Notes: generated by a model not told the origin, from the letters alone. DNA of 64,000 bases from Baylisascaris procyonis (GCA_037389465.1 JAZARR010000234.1:434001-498000), one strand, 5' to 3'. Counted from the stretch's first letter, positions 14,401-27,258 are shown. Made by a program: numbers and translations.

Positions 14401-16984
14401 TGCGCTGTGCTGTTCTCTAAAAACTGATTAATATTAATAAAATGCACTTTGTATTTGGATCCTCAACAGCTGATAAAGTCCCATGAAACATTTGCCTCAA
14501 TGTTTGCTCCCTAAAATACTTTCTGATCGCTTCCCCCACCTTCCCCCCTCCCCCCATCCAAAGCACTTGCTATCACTTTTACACTAATATCCCTTTAAAT
14601 GAACACCCCCATCAACTTCAGGTGCGATAATGAATAAGGGGATCGATAGAAAGATCTCAACCAGTTTTAAAATCAGTAAAAATAATATCGCATTAATTTA
14701 TAGAATGGCTACGAATAGAAATTCAAACAATAAAATCGTTCACAGCTATAAATCAATGCTGAAAATACTACGAAATATATCAATTTCTGTATTCAATATT
14801 ACGACGCGAATATACTTATTAGCATTAGATTATTGAATAGTGCTTCAGAAGTTTAAACTGATTCTAGAATTTGCCCTTAAAATTTGATGAAAACAATGAG
14901 TGAAAAATTATATAGACGTCAATCGAAACGACAGTCAAGAATTGAAACGCCTATCAGTAATTATAGGGTGCATAACGGAATTTTCGGCCACCCTTGGAGA
15001 ATACCATCAGCATAAGCTAGACCCCCAATCCTCACTTTCACGACTCCAGCAGGTTAATTCCTTCTATGCAAAGTTTGTTTCGGATCTGGGAAGGGAGCGT
15101 ACTTTGCATCAGCTTCCGTTGTTTTCTCATTGCCCACAAAATATGAAATGATAGTCCAGCTTAGACCAAGAATATTTCATTCATTCACAAAATCGAACAG
15201 GAAGTATAATCGAAATTAGACGTTTCGATAATCCCCTATATAAACAACGATAGATTTTACTAAAAAACTGTTGCTGAAAAATATTTATGGGAATTTTATG
15301 AAACTGAAAATTGAAATAATCGCTTTATCACTCAAAGTAATATAAATTAAACAAAGCGAAAATTCGAATAAAAATGTATTATTAAACACACCTCAGATGC
15401 GACCATATCCATATCAATCGTATTGTTTTGAGTGACTATACTCTCCAGTACTTGTTCCTTTATTGCTTCGACACAAGAAAGCAATACCGGAAGAGGACGA
15501 AATTCATCGCAAAGCATATTTAAGCGTTCCTTCACGCCATGTTCCTGAAATTTCAACAACCAAATTGCGTTACCTTCCTCTCGTCCCCACCTTATCCACA
15601 TACCATTTGTAATGCCAAGCAATTAGAGTGGAAGCCCGGCTCGAAGAAATATCACATATTGTAACAAAGCTGTTTATAAGCATTGCTCAGGCGCTCTGAT
15701 CGTATCTGTGAAAGATTAACCCCTCCTCCCCCGTCCTGCCTCTTTGTAATGCATACATTCAATAGTAATGGATCACGGTCCGTCAGCAATAGTATCGACA
15801 AAAAGCCACAAATTTGAAAAGCATTTATTTCAGTACTAAACAAACCCCTCTGAATGGCATTCTCACACGTTTACCGTTATATAGCTATTCCCTATTTGGA
15901 CGAAAAAATTACATAAATATTGATGAGAAAAACTTCAAAGATGAGAGCAAAACTTTAATCCCACCTTCATTATTACCAGTCTTCTTTCTTTAAAGCAACA
16001 ATACCGCAGTCAACTCTTATATCTTTGATTAAATCCCCATAGAATAACTTACAAAATAACCCTATTATTTAAGCATGCTGAATTTGGCAACCACCTTAGT
16101 GATCACTGCCACACGATTATGCTTCAAATGCCAGAAGTGGTATTAACAAATACGTAAAATATGTCCATAAACGAAGATCAAGAGTGAAAAAAGTAGAGAT
16201 CTGTGGTGTGCTGGAAAATGCGCTTACAATTTGTTGTGGCCACCATTGCGCTATTAGTGTATATTCGGGTCCATTCTTTGAGGGATATCCATCCGAAAGC
16301 GAGAAGAACATTTTCACCGGCGGTAAATAACTCACCGAAACTTCATATACCTCTGCAAATGAATTCGAAAACACATCTCAACTGATAAAACCATTAGAAA
16401 TTGTATTGGTACTTCATTCATCACAACAGGTAAATTGAAGATGTGCCAAAAAATTGCTATGACAGCAGCATATCAAACAAACTTTACCTGTCTAAACTTC
16501 ATTAATGCTTTAATAGTTTTAAAAACCTTAATTCCGACCATAACGTTTCATCGTCATAACATTAGAACTACCTTTTAGCAATTTATGGATTTTATGAACG
16601 GCTAGTTGAATCACGGGACTCTCGAAGTATGACCAATTAGAATTTTTTTAAAACGAGTGGGGTAGGGACCATCATACAGGAATGTATATTGTATGTTAGA
16701 TCCGTACAGCGAAGGCTGCTGCAGAACAAAAACTTATACGTACCGTTAACCGAGGTGGATGCCTTGAGCTTTATTGGCTCATGGCTTTTTGGGATCTTCA
16801 CAAGGATGTGACCGTGGAGGTCTCCATCGTCGTCGCTATGCTCGAAGCACATCGTATCATCAACGAAATAACTCTCCAAAGCGGCCATCTCGTTTAGTTG
16901 GTCCTTAAAATAAGGTACATTCGCTGACCAAATATCCTTTGCCACCACTTTTAATCTTGACTCTACGGTACGGTTGAAGTGGTA
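8470..16984 (-). CDS. RNF14: RNF14-type RBR E3 ubiquitin ligase (RWD-RING-IBR-Rcat), ten exons
   Basis: Coding exons, 5' to 3': 16984-16744, 16352-16228, 15544-15392, 14416-14288, 13459-13346, 12593-12382, 11444-11350, 10662-10609, 10237-10053 and 8637-8470. All junctions keep frame, giving about 490 residues (human RNF14 has 474). The first three exons encode an RWD domain (NEMAALESYF, then YLPPVKMFF, then ERLNMLCDEF). Exons 4-6 form RING1, with DCPVC, PCQHVFCRECL and LCCMATAC. Exons 6-7 give the in-between-RING zinc ligands (VYCPRPSCQ, VCPMCDFSFCVKCGKAYH). Exons 9-10 form Rcat: NCAWC, then DYGCDHMTCINCGNSFCWRC. By analogy with parkin the catalytic cysteine is the TGC at 8625-8623, in YGCDHMTC, which takes ubiquitin as a thioester from the E2. 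In other animals RNF14 acts on stalled translation factors and was first found as an androgen receptor partner. The start codon was not found: exon 1 is open back to a tttcag acceptor at 16985, so an upstream exon is likely. The family assignment is firm. Confidence 0.93.
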
Positions 16985-17127
16985 CTGAAAGACCAATACA
17001 CGACGATATTTGGGTACAGCGGTACTGTCAACGGGAAGGACGCCACTTATGAATTTAATCAGTGAATTATATTGATGTTTTCAGTTGAAAAAACTTGAGC
17101 AGGTGAAAAAAGAAAGAGATTCCCATT

Positions 17128-17295
17128 GGGTGGGGGGAAGGGGGGGTGGGGGAGGGGATAATTACACACAAGTACAGGCATCGCCAATACCATCCTTACA
17201 CTGTCAGTGATGTCGTATATCCAAATCTCCAACTTCGATTATATAATTCATAACGTCTATAAAGCAGACCTCCCCCTCCCCCTCCCACCCCCCCC
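17128..17295. other. G-rich tract followed by C-rich tract, possible G-quadruplexes on both strands
   Basis: At 17128-17158 the plus strand has G-runs of three to eight separated by one to three bases. At 17269-17295 it has C-runs of similar layout. Each could form a G-quadruplex on opposite strands, or the two could pair as imperfect arms around a loop of about 110 bp. They lie just upstream of the first recognised RNF14-like exon. Confidence 0.6.
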
Positions 17296-20200
17296 AAGAT
17301 ATGCCTCACAGAGCCTTCAGAAATGATGTACTATTCCATATATTTTTGAGTGCATTCAAAACGCTGACTATCGGTTACGAACTAAGGGAAAATTAAAGAT
17401 CGATTATAGCATATAGTCGATGTACAACTCTTCAAACTAGTCCAAGAGTATTGACCTTTATTGAAGTCAACTAATAAATGAAACATCGAAGTGCGACCAC
17501 ATTAATAAATTGGTCGTCTTTACTTGAATAATAAAGCAATATGCGTTATTTAATCACTTATCGATGCCATTTACAAAGAAATAAATAATAAGGTGATGAT
17601 AAATATAATAAAAAAATTATTTAAATAGTAGAAAAATGAAACAAATGAATAAAAACAGCGAGTTCTCATGCGTATGTAAGAGCAACTTAGTGATAGCTCA
17701 GAAATAAACAACAAGCGAAGGTAAAGAAGGTAGCGAGGAGCAATTATATGAAAGCGGACACCACTAAAAGGTCCAATGAATTTAGCTCGTGAGTAAACAG
17801 GTCGGAGATGGGTATGACAACGAAAAATCCACCACTCTTTGTTACCAACTTACCTTCGATTTCCCCATGGTAATCTCTCCGTACAGAACCTTCGCCTTAG
17901 TGGTCCTGCTGAAAGGAAGGCATGAGGGATATAAGGATACCAAGGTATCATCACTCATAAGGACGCAAAAACAGGTTTAAAAGTTCACCCGTATTAATAT
18001 CGACAGACACTACTTTCAAATATTTTTGAAGCTGAACCAACCTGCTTGTTGTCGTCCATGTCTATTGCCATTACGGATTTTATCCCAGAATCATCAAAGA
18101 AGTTTGAATATTCTGTCCTCCCATACACACACAGCTGTTACTACCATCGCCATGCAGATTTCATTTTTTGCGCCCTGCAAATAAACAGGTGTAACATATG
18201 TCAAACGTGACAACGGCATCCTCTTCCTCGATGCTCTTGCTTCATTCAAAACATACCCTACTTCCTTTGCAGAGGGGAAGTACGACGCATGGGAATTTGG
18301 GTGGGGAAGGATGAGGCGGAAAGAAGACGGATAGGAAGACTTTCAGCCCATGAAGACTTTCCATTTCCAACTATAGATTCCATTGCTCCTTAAATAAGGC
18401 TATAACGGTTCATAGATTACTTCACTCTCCCTCCGTCCACACAACCTGAAAAGAAAACAGGTATCCCACATCCGATTTTGATCGGTCCCGATCCGTAAAG
18501 CAAAGCATATTCATGATTCATGTGCTCCAACTCATATCTGCCCATTCGCTCATCTAGGATCTCGAACTGACTGTGTAACAAACAATTCATTACGGAGGAT
18601 GCTCCTCTTGCCAAATCTAGTGAACTCATTTAGTATAACATCCAACTAAATTAAAATGGATGCATTGGATACCTATGCAGGTGAAAGTCATTGGACCAAG
18701 TTTAATTCTCCCCAACTGACAAGGACAGCTTGTCACGCCCGAAAACAATGAAAAAACCAGGGAAAGATATTTCAGGGATGTGGGGGAGATTCACTGTTTT
18801 TTTGAGTTAAATACGGTGGAGACCGGGTTCAAACTGTTCCCATATGATCGCGAGCTAAACCCACCCATATTACCGCTGAATCTTCTAGAACGTCTAAAAT
18901 TTAAAAAAAACCTCAGTGAGTCCTAGCTGCCTCCCGTATCCCTTCCCCTTCAATTGAATTCATCAAGGAATTTTCGTCAAAAATTTTCGATCTTCCCATG
19001 TTGTTCTATATATCCCTTATGGAAACACGTGGAATCGTATAAACGAAGTATATAAATAATCGTTTTTAACGCTTCTGATACACGCTTCCTAGCAGGAAGG
19101 ATCCGTCCCACGTCTATTCACCTAAGGTGCTAAAAGAGATGCTCGATCCCACTTATTTGGGATCACCAACAGGTAGAATTTCCTCTCTCCCCCTACCTAT
19201 TTTAAGAAGGTATATAGACGACATTTCTATGCTTATAAATCTGATATCCCCCAATAAAAAGCGTCAATTTCATAGAATGGAAAGCTCATTTAGCAGGTAC
19301 GAAACTCGCAATCGGGTCAATTCGCTTTCATAAAAAAATATACAAATATCATCGATACAAATGTTATGTTGAATTAACTCCAACAGAGATCTTTCTTTAC
19401 TCTTATATAAATTATGAAATACTCTCAAAGAATTACTTTATTTTCACTCAGTAAAATACAAACAAAAATAATTAAATAAAAATCAAATAGTAGAAATAAT
19501 CAAAACAAGCTCTCTATAAGCATAATTTTCTTTAAAGAAATAATAATTTACAAATGAGGTACCACCAATTTTGAAATATTGACGCATATTAGATGTGAAT
19601 CGATCGGGTATAAATATCAAATCACAATCAATATGACCAACTTAGAACACCAATTTCTCATACTTAAATAAATTTCTCAACAAATTTCACTAAATTAAAT
19701 GCATAAAGTCCCTTTTATTGACATCTTGAATTAAAACTTTCTTTTTTAGAAATGTTCGTCATTCAGCCCATAATCAGGTATCATTTTAAAATCTTGAAAG
19801 ACTATGCTTCTAGGTATATGAATTAAAATCCATAAACTTCAATGAAATAACGTAAGATATTCTCTAAACTTTTAAGTACTAATATCTGCCTATTTCTCTA
19901 AATTGATTTGTGTATATTTCCACGATCTCGATGCCTTATTTCAAGTAAATTTCCTTCGACCAATAAATAAAGAAATATAAACAAACGGTCAATCATTAAT
20001 AAATGAAAGATTAATCCATTAAAAAATATATAAAAAACAGCATAAATTTGAACAAAACCCGCACAATGTTATATTAAAAAAAAAACTGAAGAAATGTTTC
20101 GTTAATCGAATTCAATCAATACGACACATCAAATATCGATGCATTCAGCAATAATTCTGGTATAAAAATAATCCCCTTTTTTCCGTTCTCCTCCATTCCT

Positions 20201-20309
20201 CCGCAGAGATTTCGTAGTGCAAGGAAAATGCGAGGAATTTGCATCGTAGAATGAGACCTTCTATCGTCAATTTTTGAGTCATATACTCTTTGCAATCTGC
20301 TATTTACCC

Positions 20310-20415
20310 TTGACCGCTATTTACCCTCAGCTACCTACTGCCATGTGCCATTTACCCTCTGTATTTACCCTCAGCTACCCACTGCCACGTGCCATTTACC
20401 CTCTGCTATTTGCCC
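20310..20415. repeat. Minisatellite, two units of about 47 bp
   Basis: Two near-identical copies contain 'tatttaccctcagctacc' and 'tgccatttaccctctg', differing at a few positions (tgccatg against tgccacg). Partial copies flank them. It is intergenic. Confidence 0.8.
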
Positions 20416-21524
20416 CTAAGGAGCAGTGAATACAAATGGACGCGATAAACAATCCTACGCAATGAAAGAAATAACTGACTTAAAGCAAAATAAGGTACAC
20501 ATCTATTCAATACTCGGAACTCAACCTTTCACTGTTCCATAAGCGACTGGTCAGAAGAGATGACCAATGGTCAGCACTCAAATAAACTCGGCACATTACA
20601 ATGAAATTCGAAATCTAACATTAGAACGAATAAAGTCATCATTTAAAAAAGAAGCCAAAAGAAAAAGCTTTATGGACCGCAACAATTATATAATGTAAGC
20701 AGAGAGGAAAAAGATGGTATGAACAATAATAAGCAAACAAAGCAAGCAAAAAAACAACGAATATGAAAATAATATGAGTTAAAAACTTAAGAAGCATGAT
20801 CGAAATCTTTGAAAGGTAAAAAGCTTCAACAGATAACTTTACGGAATTTCCCCCATTTGTGGTATGCGATCCGGCTGAACATATATCACCCAGCCGATCG
20901 ACATCTATAAAGAAATACTGACTTAATTATTATGAATGATTTTGCATAAGCATTATTCAATATTCCATGGCAAAATTAATAAAGTTTAAAATTAATCCTC
21001 AACGTGTTTCAACTAATTTGCACACCTATTCAACGCTCATTTTTTTGGACTCATAATGCAACTCAGAGGGGGATTACAAATAAAAGAGCAAAAAACAAAA
21101 TGACACATGAATCAAAGAATAACAATCCATATATCTAATTCCCATCGACCTGTCACAAATATTTTTCCGTTCGAATCAATAAGGTAACTAAATAAAACAT
21201 TCGTAACACCTGTGATATCAATTAGTTCATTACGAAAACTTTTATTATAAATAAAACCAATAATAATATATACCTTAGTTCTTAGCCGAATTATATATAG
21301 AAATAATTCAATTGATTTTACTAATCGATACATAATGAAGTGGAGCTTCTCTCGGTGTATGGCCAAGAAGTGAGTTTACGATTGTACGTTACGATTCTTA
21401 TTGCTCTTTTTCAATGAGATGGTACTTCGCTTTTTCTCATTTAATCGTCCCACATCCGCCGACTTCAATAATTGCCTATAAAAGACTTTTTTATTTTATA
21501 GAAGACAACTAGTATCGCATATAT

Positions 21525-21660
21525 TCGATGAGGGCTTTCCAAGATGGGAACCCCCTTTATATCCAACGAGGGGTTTATCTCCCTTTTACTCAACGAGAGG
21601 ATTCTAGGATAACAATCTCCTTTATACTCGACGAGTACTTCCTCGGATAGCAATCTACTT
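21525..21660. repeat. Degenerate tandem repeat with a 'cgacgag' core
   Basis: Copies resembling 'cctttatactcgacgag' recur near 21528, 21560, 21590 and 21629, with irregular spacing of about 30-40 bp. It is just beyond the 3' side of the basic-protein gene. Confidence 0.55.
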
Positions 21661-21984
21661 CCTTTCTATATTGGATTAAAAAGAAAACCTCCAAGTTCTG
21701 CTCTTTTTATGAAACTTTTACTTAAGAACAACACGGAAAACAGATATTATCTCACCCTTGCACCATTATAACAGCCTATCAGTGAACTATTACAACAATT
21801 CGGTAAGAGAAAGTTTGCCAGCGAGGTCTTCACTGGAACATTTCCTCTCAGAGTGGTAAACCAAGACGTCAGATGCGGTACTATATTGGAAAGCTCCAGG
21901 CGCTGAGCTTAGTTCCACCTAAGGATCATGCAATCAGATGCTTTACTTAATTTAATCAAGCACTACCGTAAAAACTGGACTAAA

Positions 21985-24074
21985 TTACTTGCTACTCATG
22001 ACAAACAAACAATAAACAAAGAGATACCTATAAAATCCAGCCTTAGCGTGCTCCCTTCGTCCTTCCGATCCTCGTCGACGAGTGCCATTTGCGCCGATTC
22101 CTTTTGTTGCGCGGGTCTTCGCTAGTGCTAGAGCAAGGGAGGGTTTTTTACGTGGAATACCCGCATCAACAAGCACAGTTTTTCGAATTGATCCTACTGG
22201 ATTGTTGTTCGCTGATCTTTTGCTAACTTGAAAGTGCTTACTTCCAGAATCGTCGTCTCTTCGTGTCTTTCCAGGATTCCCCTCTGATGACTTCGATGGT
22301 CGTTTTGATGAATCTCCAGGATTTGCTTTGATCATCGTCGTCGCATTTCTGCTTATTTGAGGTAGTAAAGGATGTCTTCCGAGATCATATTCACTCAAAG
22401 CGGCCGGTACTCTCGTTGGTCTCCTTCCCAGACGTATCTGACCATGCTCTTCTTCCTTATTATGGGATGCTTCTGTGGCAACAATGCGGTCCTTAGGTCT
22501 TTCATTAGCATTCTCTTCGTTGATAGAATGATTCATAGGTTTCTCTCCAGAAAATGATGCACACGTTCCTTTCTTACCATTTCTATTAAGCTTAAGACTT
22601 TCATCTATGACTGATCGAGTTGAAAAGATAATATTACGGCCACTTTTTCTGCCTTTAGAATTCGGTGATGAGAGAGTACTCTCAACATTACAAGTCTTTA
22701 CCTGTGATTTGGGGATGTGTCTAAGCCAATCACGTGGTAAGGTGAACTCTTTGAAGGTATACGGTACCGAGTTGATTCCATTATTACCACGCTTCCCATT
22801 CGCCGACAGTTGTTTGTCATCGTCATCATATCTGCTAAGAATGATTGAACGTGTACGCTTTCTTGGTAATCTACCTGACAGCAGCGTCTCAGGTAGGTCT
22901 CTTGACATACTTCTTTCGTTACATTCACCTGAACGATCCCACGACTCCGATGACTTCCTTCTGCCGATGTCTTTTCCTCGAGTGTCGTTCCCTTCTTCGA
23001 TAGGATTCCTTCCTGATCCTTCGTCTCTCACCGATACGAGCTTCTGTGGTTCACCTTGTGACTCTGTTGTGCTACATTCGCCGTTTAAATACTTTTTTTG
23101 GTTCTCTTCGTGGCCCGTCAGTGTCGGTGAGGATGGAATTGATAAACGGTCAGAGGATGTGCTCCGGTCTGCTATGTTGACTTCCGTTACGATACCTGTA
23201 ATGAGTAATATTTTGCAAATGAAAATAATTCACATCACTCCTCAATTACAAACTTTCACTGCAAATTTATTCTTTCTACAAATAAATAATGCTGCAGGGA
23301 ATGACAAGACAAGGGCTTTTGTAATTAACTGCCTACCTATAATTAGCGACTACCTGTTTAATAAGCTTTCAATGAATAAATGAAAAGAAAGGGAAATAAT
23401 TCGGGCATATTCATTTGGTTTGATCGCTTAAAGATAACCTCTAAAAAATATTAATTTTTCTTAAACGGCTGATTGCAAAATACAATCCAACTGGTGGAAA
23501 AGATTTCAGAAATATTGAAATACCTACAACAATTCACCATACATTTCGATGATTATCAATCGCACGATTATATGGATCCGCATCGGTAGCTATAGATTGC
23601 ATTCATCTAATTTTATTACACTTATTAACGAAGTGAAATTTTTATAGAAATTAAAAATAAAATATTATCACAAAATTTTTTCCTTATTATTAAATTGTTA
23701 TCAATACAACAAAAAAAGTAAACTATCACCAAATTCAAACTGATATTATAAAATGGATGCCCCTCTTTTCATAAAAAAAACCTCACAGAATTTGCTCACG
23801 CTTAACAGTGAATTCGACATAAATTACAGTGACTTTTGTTGTGGGAATGGGATAAGAGTGCAACTTATAAGAACTCATACCTCTACCCTCTATCCTTTTG
23901 TCCTTACCTATACCCCTTAGCATCCTTCTCTTTGTCCTTCACAGTACCTCCTAGTTAAGGACACGTTGCAATTATAGTGTTCATATCCTTCAAAAAACGC
24001 CGCTTACCTCCACCTTTCGCCAATAGTGCATAGTTGATTTTCTTCCGTGGTCGTCGTGAGGATCGTTCCATCAT
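21985..24074 (-). CDS. Unidentified basic, probably disordered nuclear protein (two exons seen)
   Basis: Exon 1 is 24074-24008 (start MMERSSRRPRKKINYALL, with an in-frame TGA directly upstream) and ends in phase 1 at gtaagc. Exon 2 begins after a 'tacag' acceptor at 23195 and stays open for about 400 codons, either to a gtatct donor after 22028 or to a stop at 21985. The last codons before that stop are AT-rich (FVYCLFVMSS) and look like intron read-through, so more exons may follow. The product is rich in Arg, Lys, Ser and Asn, with basic patches such as PRKRTRSIILSR and GTRRRGSEGRR that could be nuclear localisation signals. The segment LPRDWLRHIP followed by SSPNSKGRKSG loosely recalls a methyl-CpG-binding (MBD/TAM) fold, but this is weak. 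The frame is far longer than chance allows, and the clean splice junction supports a real gene. I do not recognise the family. Confidence 0.75.
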
Positions 24075-24874
24075 TCAACAACGATCATAAATAGACGAGG
24101 CGGATGAATAAACGAGAAGAACTATTCGACGATCAGCTATATTCACTGAAAATACACGTTTGCAAAAATTGTTGCAATGCTTGATAATAGAAGGCAACGT
24201 AGCAATAGGATAATCAACATATATGAAACACCTATTCAAAAATAATAATGCCCAGAGATGATGCTTTAGAAAGAAATTTATATAGCTTCTACTCTCCTCT
24301 AGCTGAATACAAATAGGCAGGTATAGTAGCACGTACACATAGGCACAAGTGTACACAAATATACGCACAACATACACAGCTATCATCCACGTGACTGACT
24401 ACATGCTAAACACAAAAAGAATGGAAACGTCGTCAACGGTATAGATGAGATTGCGGCTTCAATTCCGGCTACAAGTGGAAAAAAAGTATCCGGTATGCCC
24501 TTGACAGGAAAGTTTAGTTGCCAGAGAAAGAAAAACGTGAACAGGAAAATGAGCCCGGAGGAGGAGTCAACTGACTGAAATGATTTTATTTGTGAGTAAA
24601 ACGACTGATGATGACTTCCTTTTCTTATAACTAATACAAATCAATTCGGCCACTTCATTCCCTCCCCTCAGCTTTCCGAACCAAAATTTCCGGACGTAAA
24701 GCCGAGATGTGGTCCAAGATATGCGAGAAAGCCAACGATGTCACCATTTTCTACCAATAATATGGGTAAAACATGGCGCATTATGGATCCATATACAGCT
24801 ATAATATTGCGTAATGACACCAGCAAATCAAAAGAACTCCCTCATAGGGATATTGCTTGAAAATAGAGCCGAAT

Positions 24875-24945
24875 AAATACAAAATAATATTTAATAGGCG
24901 AATAAATACAAAATAATATTTAAAAGCCGAATAAATACTTGAAAG
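24875..24945. repeat. Tandem repeat, about 32-bp unit, two and a half copies
   Basis: The core 'gaataaatacaaaataat' appears twice with almost no change, followed by a third partial copy starting 'cgaataaatac'. It is intergenic. Confidence 0.85.
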
Positions 24946-25657
24946 GTTCTCATAAAATTTTTTCTAAAACACTCACTACCGACCCACTACATTTGAGACG
25001 AGGTTTACTCGCTGATCTACTTGCAAAGCACTGTTTTCATCTCAAAAACTTTTCGGAAGAATTTCCAGAAAAGAGCAACGTTTTACGACAATATATTTAC
25101 CGTTCTCAAGGATGAACTGACCAGTTCTTATCGATAAACATCACTCCTCTTATCTAAGATTAGCCACATCACCTTTAATAAAAAGCACCTACTCGAGCAT
25201 AAAATACTGCTTTCAAGCAGAAAACCTTGTACAGCAATATTTTTAACTCGTAACAGAACCACATTTCAACTGTAAAAGCCATCAATTCTGGCTACTTCCT
25301 CTCCATATAACCTTGAGTAAAGTAACCTAAAAAATTGCTCCCAGTTCCCGAGCGCAGTTCAACTATTTCTAAACAATTCAACTCGATAATACGACGAATC
25401 TAATTAAGCTATTGCATAATTAAAATTAACCTCATTCACCTGAAATTGGAAAAAAATCTCTTATTAAATTAAATAAAAATTAAATTGAGGCATAAAAAAT
25501 TGAATAAAAAATTAGAAAATTTTACGAGCATTTCAACAGCCTCCATCGATTTCGACGAACATAACTATCAATGATGCGATGATGCGACATAAAATGACGA
25601 TATGACCGCTCATGTAGATATCAATTCAAAAATACGATGCACTAAGAAATCACCTAC

Positions 25658-25685
25658 GAATAAATAAATAAATAAATAAATAAAC

Positions 25686-25751
<66 letters not shown>
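25658..25751. repeat. Compound TAAA and TA microsatellite
   Basis: Six TAAA units are followed by a TA run of about 60 bp with one interruption. Confidence 0.95.
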
Positions 25752-26797
25752 GCTTAGACTTATCCCTATTCAATCTAGTACAAGAGAAGTGAATGAGGTC
25801 CGATCATAAGTTCTTTTCATGTTCTATTCCGATTTCCGCCGTATCGCAGGTGGAGGGTGAATTTTATTGTATTTACTGATTGGCCTGCTGTTGGCCTGAA
25901 AATTGATAGGCTACAACTCCTCGCCAATTCTTTTTTTTTAGACTAAAAAAGTGGTTTACTAAAAAAAAGTTCTTTTTAGACTGTTTTATTTTTAAACTTG
26001 CCAAATTGAACACACATAAGCATAGGCATGCGGGTCCCATCATGCATACTCATGGGTACATGTAAGCGGTTCCTATTAGTAATGGTACAGCCATCCTATT
26101 ATGCATACTCATAGATCTTCTCGAAATAAATATACATTTTCAACTCGTCGCGTTTGTCTGTCTATGTTTGTCCGCGTCTGTCTGTTCACTTCTACATGCG
26201 CATGCGTATATGTGCGTTTGAAGACTCCATTACTTTATTTATAAACAACCTATGTGGGCGGGGAATACTGATGTAACATCTTTCATACAAATTACAGTAA
26301 GTTAAGAACTAAGAGCATACTAAGGTAGAATATAAAAAATAATTTGTAACTGCTGCACAACATTCATTGCAATTGAAGTATGATGATTGTTGGGTGCCTG
26401 CGTGTTACTGTGTATTACAGAACGCTGGAGTACAAATACCTCTAATAAAAATAAGGTAGACGATGGTATCTCATGGTCGCTCGGAAGTAAAAGGTACACA
26501 TCTTACATTTTGCCCATTTTACCCTAAATTTGGCCCAAAAAGGTGCATTTCGCCCAGTACCTCAAGTATTCTTACCCCTATAAGTAACTCTAAAATAATA
26601 TCACATACTTGCGACCCATCGCCCAAACTGAATGAGTAGAACTCATATATCGCCGCGTGCAAAAATAAATAAATAGTTTCTTTTCATAAAGGTTTTTTAC
26701 AACGTTTTGCCTATATGCTTTAGGTTCTTGTGCTTTAAGTACATATGACTCCATACTGTTAACTTATTACTTAAGCTTAAAAGTAAACTACTATACT

Positions 26798-27082
26798 TCA
26801 CAATCGGTGGAGCGTAAACGGTGGATCATTTGAAACATTTTGCTCCCCACCACAAATGCCTTGCGCTGTATAGATCATTTCGTAACAGTACCCGAAATTC
26901 ATGACCCGGTGCCGTATTTCGAGGAGTAGACATACTTCATGACCTTCGTAGACAAAACCACCATAATATGCGGGTCTCTCAACCCATGGCCGCTGCCCTT
27001 GAGGTCTCATATAATCCCCACGGCAAAGGGAAATATGCCTTGATACCCCGTAACGCTTGTTTGGTACCCTTAAACCTCCCAA
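26798..27082 (-). other. Unassigned 94-codon open frame in a GC-richer patch
   Basis: The frame encodes a protein-like mix of residues (for example QRPWVERPAYYGGFVYEGHE) and is clearly less AT-rich than the flanks. No acceptor or donor fits clearly and no family is recognised. It could be a terminal exon, a decayed gene or chance. The overlapping frame at 26979-27194 competes with it. Confidence 0.25.
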
Positions 27083-27258
27083 ATGTTATTGACGAAATCA
27101 AGAAAAGTGCTGCAATAGAATGCGAGCGCGAAATAGCAATTTGAAAGCTGAACGGTTGCGGTTCTGATGTGTTGTGCAGAGGGGTACGGTGCACGCTAGA
27201 AATGCGTGGTTGTTTAATTCGTTTAGTTATATGAATGGTATAGGGATGTAAGTTATTA

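Larger units (their letters stand above)
16985..21984. other. Intergenic region with scattered exon-like segments
   Basis: No gene can be named. The 5' exon of the RNF14-like gene probably lies in the first part. G-rich (17128-17158) and C-rich (17269-17295) tracts are conspicuous. Minus-strand segments bounded by plausible splice signals occur at 20908-20845 (tttatag acceptor, gtaaag donor), about 18629-18420, 18141-18049 and 17914-17851, but their phases do not chain. They could belong to the basic-protein gene upstream or to a separate unidentified gene. The stretch 19340-20150 is very AT-rich and shows nothing. Confidence 0.4.

Noticed and set aside
19127..19333. Plus-strand frame with RRYIDDISML, reminiscent of a reverse transcriptase YxDD core
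   Set aside because: Only these few residues match. No other reverse transcriptase motif, repeat end or poly(A) tail is present, so it is treated as chance.
22607..23383. 258-codon open frame on the plus strand
   Set aside because: It is antisense to exon 2 of the basic-protein gene, which has a better start, a clean splice junction with exon 1 and charged composition. The plus frame arises because the repetitive polar codons have few stops on the opposite strand.
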